Assembly (NCBI GenBank): GCA_036924285.1
Contig: JAYKYS010000002.1
Location: forward strand, 36,130,501 to 36,194,500
Source of the DNA: Asterella californica
Taxonomy: Eukaryota > Streptophyta > Marchantiopsida > Marchantiales > Aytoniaceae
Direction: 5' to 3'
DNA: 64,000 bases
In this document: in pieces, positions 1 through 10,892 of the stretch
Layout of the letters: the number at the start of each line of letters is the position of its first letter
Numbering within the stretch: the first letter of the stretch is position 1
Made by a program: the position numbers and the translations under genes
Notes under the pieces: generated by a model
Database searches by the model: none
The model's input: only the letters and a program-made list of their open reading frames with translations
Told to the model about the DNA's origin: nothing

Positions 1-29
1 AGTAGATCACCCCGGCCAAGACCATGCGC

Positions 30-436
30 TCACTGTTTTAAAACTGCCCCGTTATCTACATCCCATATCTGAGAATGAAGGCAATCTGTAACCTCGCAGC
101 CTGCAAATCCCTTGAACGTTCCCACCTCCAAACTCCGCATCGCCCTTTTGATAACACTAATCAGTAAAAGACCTACGTAATCTACTGCTCGAACACTGGA
201 AATGCGAATCCTCGACGATGGAATGACGTCCACCTCCCAGCAAATTCCTAACTTCAACAATATTCCTCGGGACCAAACGTTTTTCGAAAGAGTTTCAACA
301 TAATTACTCCAAAAGACGACGAGCAAACACAAGGCACAAAAGCAAATGTTAACTCACTTGAGCACCATCGCGGAGGGCGAAATCTTCTAGCAAGCTTATC
401 AAGCAGATGCAGGAGAGTCTCCACGAGATCCAACCT
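30..436 (-). other. Possible exons of a divergent gene
   Basis: The - strand has an open frame at 332-30 and, upstream, an exon-like block at about 436-355. That block is preceded by a pyrimidine-rich stretch ending in TTCGTAG and followed by GTGAGT, as an internal exon would be. It reads as a leucine-rich helical segment. The protein family is not recognised, and the frame at 332-30 may simply be intron read-through. If real, the gene is transcribed away from the IWR1/RDM4-like gene that starts at 878, and the two would share a short promoter region. Splice-site appearance is the only support. Confidence 0.2.
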
Positions 437-877
437 ACGAAAAACAGATAGAGAAAAGACTCATTTTCGCTCGACACTCGACTAAAGCAGCAGGAGGTTC
501 CGCCCCGCCGTTGGAAAGTAGAGAAAACAGAGCACCAGAACCCTAACCCTACCAGGTTACCCAGGTTATTGACTAACCCCCGTTTCCTAGTATTTAACTC
601 GAGTTACCCCGCGGGGTATCCCGCCACGGGAACTCCCGTCGTTCAGACGGACGCCAAGATGGGAGTAGAACTGTCATGCTGATCGTAGTCTTGCGTGTGT
701 CATCCACTTTAGTCGTTCGTTCCGTCAATGATAGAGTTTAGTTTGGATGGCCTGTGTGCCTAAGGGGTATCGGGTTTTTTCGCGTGAAACCTCGCTTACA
801 CATGCAAACTTTACGAGTCTATGAACTGAGTTTTGCTTCTCGGAGCATCGTTCGGGAAGTGCGCGGCGGACCAAGTG
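437..877. promoter_or_regulatory. 5' flank of the IWR1/RDM4-like gene
   Basis: This stretch lies directly upstream of the ATG at 878 and should hold the promoter and 5' UTR of that gene, possibly shared with a divergent transcript. I see no convincing TATA box or other named element. The assignment rests on position only. Confidence 0.3.
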
Positions 878-3800
878 ATGGAGCTCGATGTGAGTACTGG
901 TAATTAGTGCTGTTACTTGTGCCTGCGTATGATTGTGCGAGATATATTGCAGTTCAGCTGTGTGAAATTTATTCCTTTGTTCTCAAATCTGAATTCAACT
1001 TGGGAACTTTGATTATTATTTTGGAGGTTCTCATGCTGGACATTTTGCGCACCCTTCTAGACGGAGTGGATTCTGAGCCCTTCTAGACGGAGTGGATTCT
1101 GAGCTGTTCACACCTTAGTCAGGACTTGGCTGAATTTGCTTGAATGCTTTGTAATGGCCGAGGATAGGTGGAATTTCCTGTGTACGGCGATGAGAAAAGA
1201 TCGAGAAGCTTTGAAGTTATTTCTGTGATATAGTACAAATGCATAACAGTCCAGCGTCCAATTTGAACCGGCATCTGCTGTGACTGCGTAATTAGGTTGA
1301 GAGAGCCAGCAAGCCTTCCGAAGGACCTGGCCGAACGGTGGTGCAAGTCAAGAGGAAGCGGAGTGACGAACCCATCGAGTCTCTTTGTGAGTGTCCAGCT
1401 CGTTTAGATCGTGCCCAGCTGATTGGTTCCTTATGAATGTCAATACGTCTCATATTCTCTCGATACATTGTGGCGGTGGAAGTTTACCATCAATGGTCAC
1501 TATTCAGTACTGCGGTATGATGGGCTTCGGACCGATCTTTCCGTTATCTGTGTAATTTCGGGGGAAGGGTTAATATTAAATGCTTACTGTAAGTGAAACC
1601 TTTCACGACGCAGGGTTGGAGGTGACTAGCAGACCTAGTAAGCGCCATATACTCGACATCAGCAATTTGTCTTTGGGTGCCACCACTGATGCTGCGGGTA
1701 CGTGTCATGCCATGTTTCGATCCGTGGACAAGCTTTGATAACGGACTTCAAACTAACAGTGCTAAGTGCGTCAAGTTTGTAATAATTCAACTTTTGGGAA
1801 GAAAATGTGATTTGATGTAAGCTGTTTCTGTTCTCGACATCGACTTGTGCGTCCTCGTCTGGACTCGGTACGATGTTAATAACTTTGTAGTACAGTGAAA
1901 GCACTACAAATACACGACACACAACAATGCTCGGAGTTATTGAGCAGTACCAGTTCTCCATGTCTAAGATCAACTGCATGCGTAAACTGAGTAGATGTCT
2001 CGGCACCAACCAAACTGCTATTCCGACGCGTGGAAAGTTTGAGTACTTCTGGCGTAAATGAGCTTTCTCTGCCTCAACTGCTTGAGGTAACTTCACAAAC
2101 TCAAAAGATCAGATTGAAGAAAAGCATGTCATATTGTCTCTGTACGCTTCTTATACTATAGTTCTCCTCAGCCGCCTTGTAATTCAACAGATACTTTACG
2201 CCAGGTTCTCTTCTTGCGGTAGATAAGTGAAGAGGATGCAACTCGTACGTCTTAACAGTGATTTCAAGAAGAAGACCTGATTCTCTTCCTAATGCTGTGG
2301 TCCAGAAAGCAAAGGAGAGAAAACGACCATGGGATGTGCCGGACAATCGGCAAACCAAGAAAATTAAGGTCTGAATGCAGTGCTTTACGCCTTGTCCTTA
2401 CTGGAAATAAATTGCACGAGATCCTGATAAGGTTATGTATGAAGTCCAAACGTTGCTGAATCATGTCGCGCATGTTAGATTTATTCCTCCGTTTGGCTTG
2501 TTTTTACGTGAGAGATGTACCTAGCTTGTTAAGGGCTCACGGTGTAACTTCCGGGACCAGGACATCGCGAGAACCGCACGTTTTGAGCAAGTGAGGAGAA
2601 GTCAAAGACGGAAGGAAAATTTTGAAGAGGATGATGATTCAGGACAAGGACTGTATCACTTGTATGAAGTTGTACGTGTGGATGTTGAAGTGGAGAGTGC
2701 AGAGCGGGTTGCAAGGCGTGAGAAAGCTAAGAGGTGTGTATAATCGAGTTAAAAGAGAACTCATCGAGCAAATGAATACTTGTGGCAAAATGTTAAAGCA
2801 ACGAATAGGACACGTTATAGCTGTAGGTAAGAGGCTGCAGGTTATTCTCGTTTACATCTTAGAAGTGTCACGGTTGTGAGTTGACTCTGCTATCTATTCG
2901 GGGTCTCTAATTGTTAATTATCAAGTATAGTTGGAACCATCTTCGGCTTTTAGAAGTGAAAGGTACATCGTTGGCGACATTCATTGGAAAGGAAGACTGT
3001 ACTGTTGGTATATTTGACAAAAGTGATAGGGATCGGAATTTGCGTGGTCGCTTTTCGCCTCCACGTAACCGCAGAAGCTCTCCTGGTATCGGTCGGTCCG
3101 CTCGGGGACGTTCTCCTGTTAATGTTTCCATAGCGCTCAGCCCAAGTCAGATCACCAGACATGCCGTCCAGTCAAGGGCGCTCAGCTCGGGTTCGCTCAC
3201 CTGTTCCCCGACGACGCAACACGCCTTTGAAAGGTAACATCTTCACGTCACACTTGTGCTGGAGAAAGCTTTCATTATGTACTAAGAGGAAACAAGGGGG
3301 GATTATCCTCACAGTTTTGGGATTCCGTAGTTTGACGACCGTACAGCCCACGTCCAAGATCAACAGTGCTAGATATAACTGATTAAGAATTAACTGCCGT
3401 CGCCTTTCGACAGTAGACCCCGCGCCCTGGCTGGACGGTACTTGAAACAAGGATAGGTTGAGAACATGAAAACAAAGCAGAAGAGACAGCTACCCGCGTA
3501 AAAGGAGACTTACCCCAAGTAGTTAGACGACTTACCATAGAGGACGTACGTCCTCACCTTCCAAGTTTCAGCCAGGAAGAATTTAACTAGATCATCAACA
3601 GTAGAGACTTTGTCAGGCTAACCCCAAAAAGAGTTGGACAACCAGGCAGCTACTTTGGGTTTTCGACTCAAGGCGGCTGAATCTTATGAACAGGTCCGAT
3701 GGTATCAGCTTTCTGATGGGACTAAATTTATTTGTCCTGAGAGTACTAAACTTTACACTGTCTAGCAAATAATGGACAGTATTTTCGTCCCCACCTTTAC

Positions 3801-6800
3801 CGAGAGTACAGACCTTAGTCTGTTGGTTCATTTTATGCATCATGGTGTTGAACTCGAAACTTAAACGTCAGCGTAGTACCCAGGGTAGGGGTTCTTCTAA
3901 GGTAGGTCTAGAAGCCAGCTTCTTCCCGGGTACACTATCGTAAAAGAGAAGGATGGCTTTTTTGATGCTTCAACTGTCTTACTTCATTAGACGGAAGAGC
4001 CTGCCCGCCTGCCCATTCCCCCTTTCACAGTCTTTATCTTATTCATTTCAGACATGTTCCTGATCGGTCTGCTATCCTCATCTTTTTGTCTATTTCCGTT
4101 GTCCAAGTCTTGGCTTATTTTACTGGCCGATCCTGCTCCACCCGGAGTGGTGTTAAACAACTTCTTTGGGTATTTGCTCGGTTCTAGTTGCTCCAGTTGC
4201 CATTCGTTCGCTGTTCCAGTGGTTGCAGGCCAAATTCCTCGCGCAACATTACTCGTGCAATAGTAGAATCGGTACCGATAATAAGCCGAGGGGGTTTCAA
4301 ACTGGATAGCCTCCAGCCGAGGTCTTCTCTTGGTATTAGCGTCCAAAACCGCAGCTCCATATCGAGAATAGCGCGTGTGGTGTGCAGGAATACCGCTCCT
4401 TTACATATCGATGTAATGTCTCTTTAGACAAGGAAGTAGCTCAACCCATTTACCGGACGATGGCCCGTTTCCACAGTATGAGAGATGTGGCTCTCCCACA
4501 TACAATCCTCCGAGAATTCCACCCGTAGGTAAGTGAAAGATCTCACTCTCGGAACAAGGTCTACGCCCCACTCATTCCAGTGATGGTCTACTTTCTCCCT
4601 TAACCCATGAAAACCATTACCCCACGTTTAGAAACACTCGCCTCCAACCCTCACATTTCAAACCATATCTTGCACAGGTTTATCTTTGTGGAGCTTCTTT
4701 CCGATTTTTTCCAGAGCAACAAAATCGTCTGCGAACATCAATGCTGGTATCCTAATAGCTCCGGTTGATGAATCACCGCTACACCCATCGACTGTTCTTT
4801 GTCCAACTGTCCGAATAGATCGTTCACGGAAATGTTAAAAAGGGTTGGCGAGCGAAGACAGCCTTGAGCCAAGCTTTGATCCAACTAGAAGACATCCGAC
4901 GTTGGACCATTGAGCAGTGCCACACTCTTGGTATGGTAGTGTAGTTTCTAAACTGCCTGCCACATTTTCCCTTTTATGCCGCCTTGTCTTCGTACGGTAC
5001 GATAGCCCGTGTGGTCTCTCGTGAAGCCTTCTTCATTCGAGGAAGAAACAGAAAGTGGGCTCTCCTGGACAGACAAGGCCCTGCTGAGTTGGACGAGTCT
5101 CAACTTCGTTTGAGGACTTTTCCTACCCATCTATAGCCTAGCCCTCCCTATTGAGTGCTGATGAAGGTCCGAAGGCAGGTTGAGGTGCATGTGACGGGAG
5201 AGTGTTCTGTTGCATGCGTCGCCTGTATCTTGTGGTAATTAGGTTCAAGAGTGTACACCTACTCATTACCTCTACTCATTACCTATAGCTGCGTCAGTGC
5301 TTTGTGCACCAGATTGTTCGTTTACTCTTCTGCCTGACTGGTCTTTGAAATACTCGTCACTTCCGCCGGCATTTACTGATTGTTCTTGAACTTAAGTCCA
5401 CTCTTCTTTGTGGATTTGTAATCCCATACTTCATTCGCTCTTGAGGCTCTTCACTTATTTCACTCTTGGTGTATTTTAGCCCAGGATTTCAGTTGTCCAT
5501 TAGATTCTTGATTTCGCTTCGAGCAACTTGCACTGCATACTGTACATGTCACTACTTTGCACTTCCATACCTAGCGGCACCAGGTAATGTGCGTCGCGCT
5601 GCACATTACCATTGGTCAGTCCCTTAAGTTACAGAGTTACGCTAACTTGACGTTCCAAGATAGCATACAGACCACCTTTCTCTTTGCCACTTTCTACGTA
5701 CGTTATTGGGTTATTGTACTGGGTGTTACTCCTTACTGAGCTGCCATGGTTGACATTCTGGTGTTGCGACTGCTGGTTTGATTATTCCCGGTTGCTTAAA
5801 GATTGCTTCTTCAGATGACGCATACTGTTTTCTGTATGTTCATGCTTGTCATTATCTACATGACTTCGCTCTTCATGCACTTGACTATTTGCCTTAACCG
5901 TCTATATTACAGTTGTAGATGCTCTTTCACTTAGATCGTTAGGCATCGCATATTGTACTTCCATCTCTTCTGCACGTCCATACATGGGGGTACCATCTCT
6001 GGAAATGTGCTTTGTGCTTTGCCTTGCACATCTCCCCTTGGTCCGACCTCGGGTATATCATTCCATCATTCCATATCAGATGTCCCCGGAACTAAACAGA
6101 AACTCCTGTACCGACAAGGCCCTGCTGAGTTGGAGAAGTCCTCAACTCCGCTTGATCACTTTTCCTACTCATCTATTGCCTAACTCTCCCTGTTGTGTAA
6201 CCCTCCCTGTTGGGTGCTGATGAAGTCAGGGAGCCGGTTGAGGTGCATGTGGCAGGAGTGTGTTCTGTTGCATGCTCTGTGTGTACCTGTTGGTAGTTAG
6301 GTGTTTCAGTGCACACCTACTCAATACCTACAGCTACTCAGTACCTACAGCTGTGTCCGTGACCTTTGTAAGGAGATTTGCTTCTAACCTCTACTTTCCT
6401 CTGGATTGACACTCTAGTTGTTGCGTTTGCTGGCTCAATTATTAGCGATATTAGTTGTTTTTCCTTGTTTTTTCTCGCTCAGCTCGTTACTCATCGCATT
6501 TATATTTGTATTTTGTGCTACTGTCACCAGCGGGTACCATCTTGGAAATGTGCTCACGCTACACATTTCCTCTTGGCCCGACCTCGGTTATATTTATATT
6601 CTTTCGCTGACTTCTTAAACCAAGTCAGCATACATGTTACCACTCTTCGTTACTCACCTTGTACTTACATGGGTTCAAAACCATTTTGGGGTTAGCTTTA
6701 ATGTGCGGGCGAAGTCCACTGTTTTCTCTGAAAGCTGCTTTACCCGTGTATCGGTATATATTTGACAAAAGGGCAACGTGTCTACGCAGAGAAGCTGAAC

Positions 6801-9800
6801 TGAGGGAAGGCCAGTTGCTCTGTAATTATCTGCCACTTCTGAGAGAACATCTTCCAGATCTTGCAGCTGAGATCGATGCTGCTCCCGCTGCATCTGCTTC
6901 GAGTACTACTAGCACGGGTATGACTTTTCCCATTTAACACATTCTGTACTGTTACCAGCCTTTCAAATGGTGGAGCTTCTATATTCATGTATTACTTACA
7001 TATTCTAAGGCTTCTAACTAGAGCTAATAAATGAATGAAGCCGGTCTATATAATACCGGTACACCAACCGAGAACTAAGCATATAGACATAGTACCACTG
7101 AATCCGTGAATGGAGAGGTTGAAGACAGTTATTCTCTACTGTACTGGAGACATACCCGCAAATCTGTACATCAATCCGTAGATAGGTGAACCAGATAATT
7201 AGGTCTTGTGCGAACGGGTAAACCATTTACGAGCAAGCACAGGTTTCTGGATAAAGTGTGGAGAGTGAGGAAAAGTAGTCAAGTCTTTCTTCCTTCGTTC
7301 GTGGTCATGGGATATGGCAGTGCATTTTCAGGCGCCCAATTTCGACCAGATTTACATCTTCCACGGTTCTCGGATTCTCTGTAATCAAGGGTGTACAGGC
7401 CGACTCTTTAGGACCTTTGAGATGGATGGTAGAGAGAGACTCTTTAGAACTCTCTTACCACTAAAGGGGTCCTGTCGAAATCGCGTGAAACGATGAGGGC
7501 GATTCCAGTGGTAGATGCAGGGCATAGCGCCAATGCTGCGAAACTTCCGAAGGACGTAGTTGGTGGACCTGTTATCATCATTCTTTTACCTTTTCATCAT
7601 CAGATGTGTCTGACTCTGGTGGCAAACCCATAACCTCAAAAACGGTCTCATCTCTTCCCAGAAAAATCCAACCTAGACCTATGCCGTGGAACATGAACAG
7701 GTCCACAAACCCATCAAGCTGAGTACTCTGAGGGTCATTTACCCACACACACATACGGACCAAGATATCATTCAATTCGATTTCCAAGGTCGGCAACCAC
7801 CACCTTAGGGATGAGCATTTCTCCGCTCGATTTGTGTGGGCGAGGTCCTTCCAGGGCTCATGTATTATTACATCACCCCTGTGAGGAATACAACGGGCAT
7901 CCGCTGTATTGGGTTCCACCGTCCGCTGATACCTGACTGGAATCTTCAAATAATTTGAAGGATTACAACTCTGGTTGTAGACGTTCTCTGTCTCTAGAAG
8001 CCCCTTGAATCTCCAGCATCCATCGACTGTCCGGAGAAATAGTTCGATACATTGTCTCATCTGAAACCCTCCAAAGAAGGACTTGGCCAATCTCAGTACC
8101 ATAGTCCCCGGTTCCAGCTCAATGGACTCATGATTTTCAACAAATGATACATAGCCAGCGCGAAGAACATTGTGAGCATCGACACAGGGCCGAATGATTA
8201 CATCTGCCTGTCTCAGTCTAAGTCTAGGAAGAATGTCACCAACATTCTTTCCATACGGGAGCCTGGGTCTTACGTACTTTGGCAAAATGTTCCACCCAGG
8301 CATTCCAGCTGGATGTTGCTTTGGAGGTATATAGATCCTCTCAAGCCACTCTTTATCATCACATGAAGCGGCACGGCTTGTCTTGGGCCATCCGCTTCCA
8401 GTTTCCTGGGAAGTCCTGTTTGGCTTACCATAAGTAGTACCTTTAGGTGGATGCGCCGGCCTCCCGCAGGGTACCGGAGAATAACTGCAAATGTCTCCAA
8501 GCCCCTGAGCACATAAACGGGGCTGATAGTCACTCCGCTTAAGTTTTGTTGCAGCAGCGTATGGCTGGTGGGGGTATTGTAGGTCATCGTAAATTAAGTT
8601 TCCGTGGTGTCTGCCTCGGCGCTCACTCTGGCCCGTAGTGTTGGAGCCGCTTCCACTGTATCTCGAACCCTGGCCTTTCAGAGGACGCTGCTGCTGCTCA
8701 GCATGACCGCTAAAGTCCACTTTTGTGGAGGTTTGTTTTGAAGCCTGTACTTGAACTCGCCTTCGGGACATTCTCGTCTCTGTTCGAACCGTGCTAGAAT
8801 CTCCTAAGAGACGTGGTGTCTGCCTCGGCGCTCACTCTGACCCGTAGTGTTGGAGCCGCTTCCACTGTATCTCGAACCCTGGCCTTTCAGAGGACGCTGC
8901 TGCTGCTCAGCATGACCGCGAAAGTCCACTTTTGTGGAGTTTGTTTTGAAGCCTGTACTTGAACTCGCCTTGTGGACATTCTCGTCTCTGTTCGAACCGT
9001 GCTACAATCCTAAGAGACGCAAGGCTCCAGGTGAAAGCGATGACGGGCGGATAACTCCAAGGAAGGGCAGAGAGACCGTTGCAACGTTTTCGTTTTCAAA
9101 GGTCGTGTCGTTCGTCTTATCGTAACGCCTTCACAGAGCGCAAGAGAGAAGTACTTGCACTCATGAAAGACCTGAGTCTTTCATGAGGGAGCTGCGAAAT
9201 ACTCTTGGTGCATTTGTGCATACCAATCATAAGTGGTACGTCATTGAGGCCATTTAAAGGAGGGTTCATGTAAATGTATATTATGCATATGGGAATCCAG
9301 TTGTAGTAACTCGAGGAACGTTTGACTCTGTTTTAGGTCAAGCTAGAGAACAATTCACCGCATCTGTGCGCTTGTGATTAAGTCTACTAAAGGTGGCTCC
9401 TTGAAACATGAATAGTTTTTCTTAGGGACGTAAAATCCCCGTTTGATCAGATAGTTACGTGGTAATCTGTACTCAAACTATATGGCTCTGACAACTCAAG
9501 CCCGGGTTAGAAGCCGCCGAGCATCGGAACCCCATTACTTTGTACTCGAGAGGCATCCAGACTTGCTATCACTACCTTTCACATCTTTACCTTCTTCGTT
9601 TTTCCTGGTTTTTCTTTTTGTGTGCTCTCCGTCTCGTTCTTTCGCAAGTGCCTAGGCTAGTATTTATGTAGAACGGGCGCTACCACAACAGTACCTACAC
9701 CCAGCGGTCCAACCGCCTCTACTCGCAGCCTGAGCAGTCCAATGTCTGCGGTGGAGCTGCCTGCCTAGACTTTCGTAAAAGCATGAAAACGGTGGTAAGC

Positions 9801-10892
9801 AATGTCTTAACAAAACTCGGTTTACCATGCAAGGTGGAAGGCTTATCAGCTCTTTCTTGACTCAAAGCCTGTTTCTACACTAAATGATCTCTGGCAGCAT
9901 GATAAGCATTAGTTGTCAGCTACAGATGCTAATGTGAAGACGGTCTCAACGCATCGCAGATGTACCTGCAGAAGAATATGTTTATGATGTGTACACAGTT
10001 GACGAGGAAACGGAGGACGCGGAGTTAGATGGAGCATTTTGTCCAACGTACGTACAGCCCGAGTTTGTTTTGTCCGTAGGAAGGGAGGAGATCGTGCTAC
10101 TGTCCTTATTCTGTGTCTTTTGTATCAGCTTGCCTTGAATCAAGGGACACTCCGGTAAACGTAGAAATTGATAAGTGTCTAGCTCCTGCATATGGTCATC
10201 ATCCGTTTTCTTGTAGAAGTGCATCCCAGTTCGTAGTAGTTGCAGGCACTTCTATTTCTTGGTTGTGAGGTTTTCCTGCTGTTCTGTGTTTTGAGAAATT
10301 TTTTGCTGAAGGAATCGAGGCGGGTACGCCCTTCCGGTTCTCCGTGCAGCAGTATATCTACGCTGGATAACGGCCTCATGCTTTTAGGGTGCGCTGTGCA
10401 GAATCCAAGTATTCGATAATCATGGTTATGATTGGCGTGAGTTGAAAGGTTCTGATTACGACAGTGAAGATTCGAATGGTATGTTATCTTCTGAACTTGT
10501 TGTTTCAACTTCGTGTCTAGTTGGCGAGTCCGCATCCTAGGAAGTTATAGTTTGCTGGATGTGTATGAATTGGTTTTGCGTCACTTGTTATATCAAGTTA
10601 CCTACCATGCAGTATCACCGCACGTTTGGCGTGGTTAAATTACATAGCAACCACACAGAATACTTAAGTACATGCCTTTTCTTGTTTGTGGCGCATCGCT
10701 TGAGCAGATGAGAACAATCCCAATAATGAGTATCCAGAAGAGGAGGATGAGTTCTCGGACGGTGGCATTCTCAGTGACAGCAGCGGTTATAACCTTGCTG
10801 ACTATCATGATCCATACGCTCAAGGGTCCGAAGAATACGATACCTCTATTTCTGATGATGACAAGGGTATGATATGGAAACCCCGTAGGTGA
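878..10892 (+). CDS. RDM4: IWR1/RDM4 (DMS4)-like RNA polymerase assembly and import factor, 11 exons
   Basis: Exons read by eye: 878-889, 1314-1386, 1614-1697, 1995-2086, 2172-2218, 2269-2368, 2561-2733, 6790-6917, 9960-10047, 10402-10478, 10708-10892. All joins are GT..AG and phase-consistent, giving 352 codons plus TGA; the Arabidopsis homologue is of similar length. The N-terminus carries VQVKRKRSDEPIESLWLE, which matches the conserved start of SLC7A6OS/IWR1 and plant DMS4 proteins. The middle has RFEQVRRSQRRKE and LCNYLPLLREHLPD, matching plant RDM4. The C-terminus has the acidic IWR1 core: EEYVYDVYTVDEE, then SDYDSEDSN, then NEYPEEEDE. Family members escort assembled Pol II into the nucleus, and Arabidopsis RDM4 also binds Pol IV/V and is needed for RNA-directed DNA methylation. 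Introns 7 (2734-6789) and 8 (6918-9959) are swollen by repeats. Exon 5 and its 50-nt intron (2219-2268) are the weakest part. An alternative 3' end spliced at 10867 (AAGG|GTATGA) is possible. Confidence 0.88.
1052..1103. repeat. Perfect 26-bp tandem duplication in intron 1
   Basis: Two identical, adjacent 26-bp units (1052-1077 and 1078-1103), each beginning CCCTTCTAGACGG, lie in intron 1 of the IWR1/RDM4-like gene. They do not affect coding sequence. Confidence 0.95.
3022..3234 (+). other. RS-rich coding-like fragment in intron 7
   Basis: Two + strand stretches read as arginine/serine-rich peptide with RSP/SPP-type repeats, for example FSPPRNRRSSPGIGRSARGR (about 3050-3110) and SARVRSPVPRRRNTP (about 3185-3230). 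They sit in different frames about 60 nt apart and resemble the RS domain of SR splicing factors or RS-type cyclophilins. The second stretch ends next to a GTAAC donor-like sequence. It is not part of the IWR1/RDM4-like reading frame, which is phase-perfect from exon 7 (ends 2733) to exon 8 (starts 6790) without it. It may be a captured gene fragment or chance. Confidence 0.3.
3987..5130 (-). pseudogene. Decayed LINE (non-LTR) reverse transcriptase fragment
   Basis: Read on the - strand, the segment carries the conserved order of a LINE reverse transcriptase, broken by stops and frameshifts. First comes a GIKGKMWQAV stretch (about 4990-4950), then LAQGCLRSPTLFNISVNDLF (about 4870-4800), then the catalytic-box relative MLMFADDFVAL (about 4740-4710, A-D-D in place of Y-x-D-D), then SFTYLRVEFSEDCMWESHI (about 4540-4480) and a trailing thumb-like region. 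This arrangement is typical of plant non-LTR elements. No endonuclease domain, poly-A tail or full-length frame is visible. It lies antisense inside intron 7 of the IWR1/RDM4-like gene. Confidence 0.75.
5072..5306. repeat. Direct repeat, unit A1 (intron 7)
   Basis: This roughly 235-bp block, beginning GACAAGGCCCTGCTGAGTTGG, recurs about 1.04 kb downstream at 6112-6372 in the same orientation with moderate divergence. Shared landmarks are GTTGAGGTGCATGTG and CACCTACTCA. It overlaps the 5' edge of the LINE fragment. Confidence 0.8.
6112..6372. repeat. Direct repeat, unit A2 (intron 7)
   Basis: Second copy of the block at 5072-5306. A further shared module flanks it: GGTACCATC, then GGAAATGTGC, then GCACAT/ACACATTTCC, then CCGACCTCGG, at about 5989-6056 and again at 6530-6592. 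A related version lies near 5575. The middle of the module is an imperfect palindrome. A non-autonomous repeat or segmental duplication is likely, but its class is unknown. Confidence 0.75.
7578..8771 (-). CDS. Hypothetical protein, 397 aa, antisense within intron 8
   Basis: This is an uninterrupted frame with an ATG at 8771, on the strand opposite to the host gene and wholly inside its intron 8. I do not recognise the family. Residues 1-60 are polar, with Q-, G- and S-rich sequence; residues 120-385 look folded, with W, C, P and hydrophobic strands (for example WNILPKYVRPRLPYGKN and FVDLFMFHGIGLGWIFLG); the C-terminus is acidic and charged (PPESDTSDDEKVKE). There is no clear signal peptide or membrane segment. 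The length and natural composition argue for a real or recently real protein, either a nested gene, a retrocopy or part of an unknown mobile element. The first about 55 codons and upstream sequence are tandemly duplicated (8604-9018). Confidence 0.5.
   Translation of the reverse strand: MSRRRVQVQASKQTSTKVDFSGHAEQQQRPLKGQGSRYSGSGSNTTGQSERRGRHHGNLIYDDLQYPHQPYAAATKLKRSDYQPRLCAQGLGDICSYSPVPCGRPAHPPKGTTYGKPNRTSQETGSGWPKTSRAASCDDKEWLERIYIPPKQHPAGMPGWNILPKYVRPRLPYGKNVGDILPRLRLRQADVIIRPCVDAHNVLRAGYVSFVENHESIELEPGTMVLRLAKSFFGGFQMRQCIELFLRTVDGCWRFKGLLETENVYNQSCNPSNYLKIPVRYQRTVEPNTADARCIPHRGDVIIHEPWKDLAHTNRAEKCSSLRWWLPTLEIELNDILVRMCVWVNDPQSTQLDGFVDLFMFHGIGLGWIFLGRDETVFEVMGLPPESDTSDDEKVKE
8604..9018. repeat. 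Tandem duplication of about 207 bp over the 5' end of the intron-8 ORF
   Basis: Unit 1 (8604-8812) covers the start codon and first codons of the 397-aa ORF; unit 2 (8813-9018) follows directly. They are nearly identical. Visible differences are GCTAAAG versus GCGAAAG, a shortened GGAGG/GGAG run, CTTCGGG versus CTTGTGG, and CTAGAATCTCC versus CTACAATCC. The 1-2 base deletions break the frame of the upstream copy, so only unit 1 continues into the long ORF. Confidence 0.95.
9019..9959. other. Remainder of intron 8, no gene seen
   Basis: There is no convincing coding sequence or repeat. The short open frames here have no family resemblance. The intron ends with GCATCGCAG at 9951-9959, the acceptor of exon 9. 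Confidence 0.5.

Noticed and set aside
539..556. Telomere-like CCCTAACCCTA
   Set aside because: Less than two full repeat units; also a common plant promoter motif (telo-box) seen by chance.
1659..2096. 145-codon - strand frame
   Set aside because: It lies antisense to exons 3 and 4 of the IWR1/RDM4-like gene, whose + strand reading has phase and motif support.
2911..3237. 108-codon + strand frame as an extra exon of the IWR1/RDM4-like gene
   Set aside because: Exon 7 to exon 8 joins in phase and matches the family without it.
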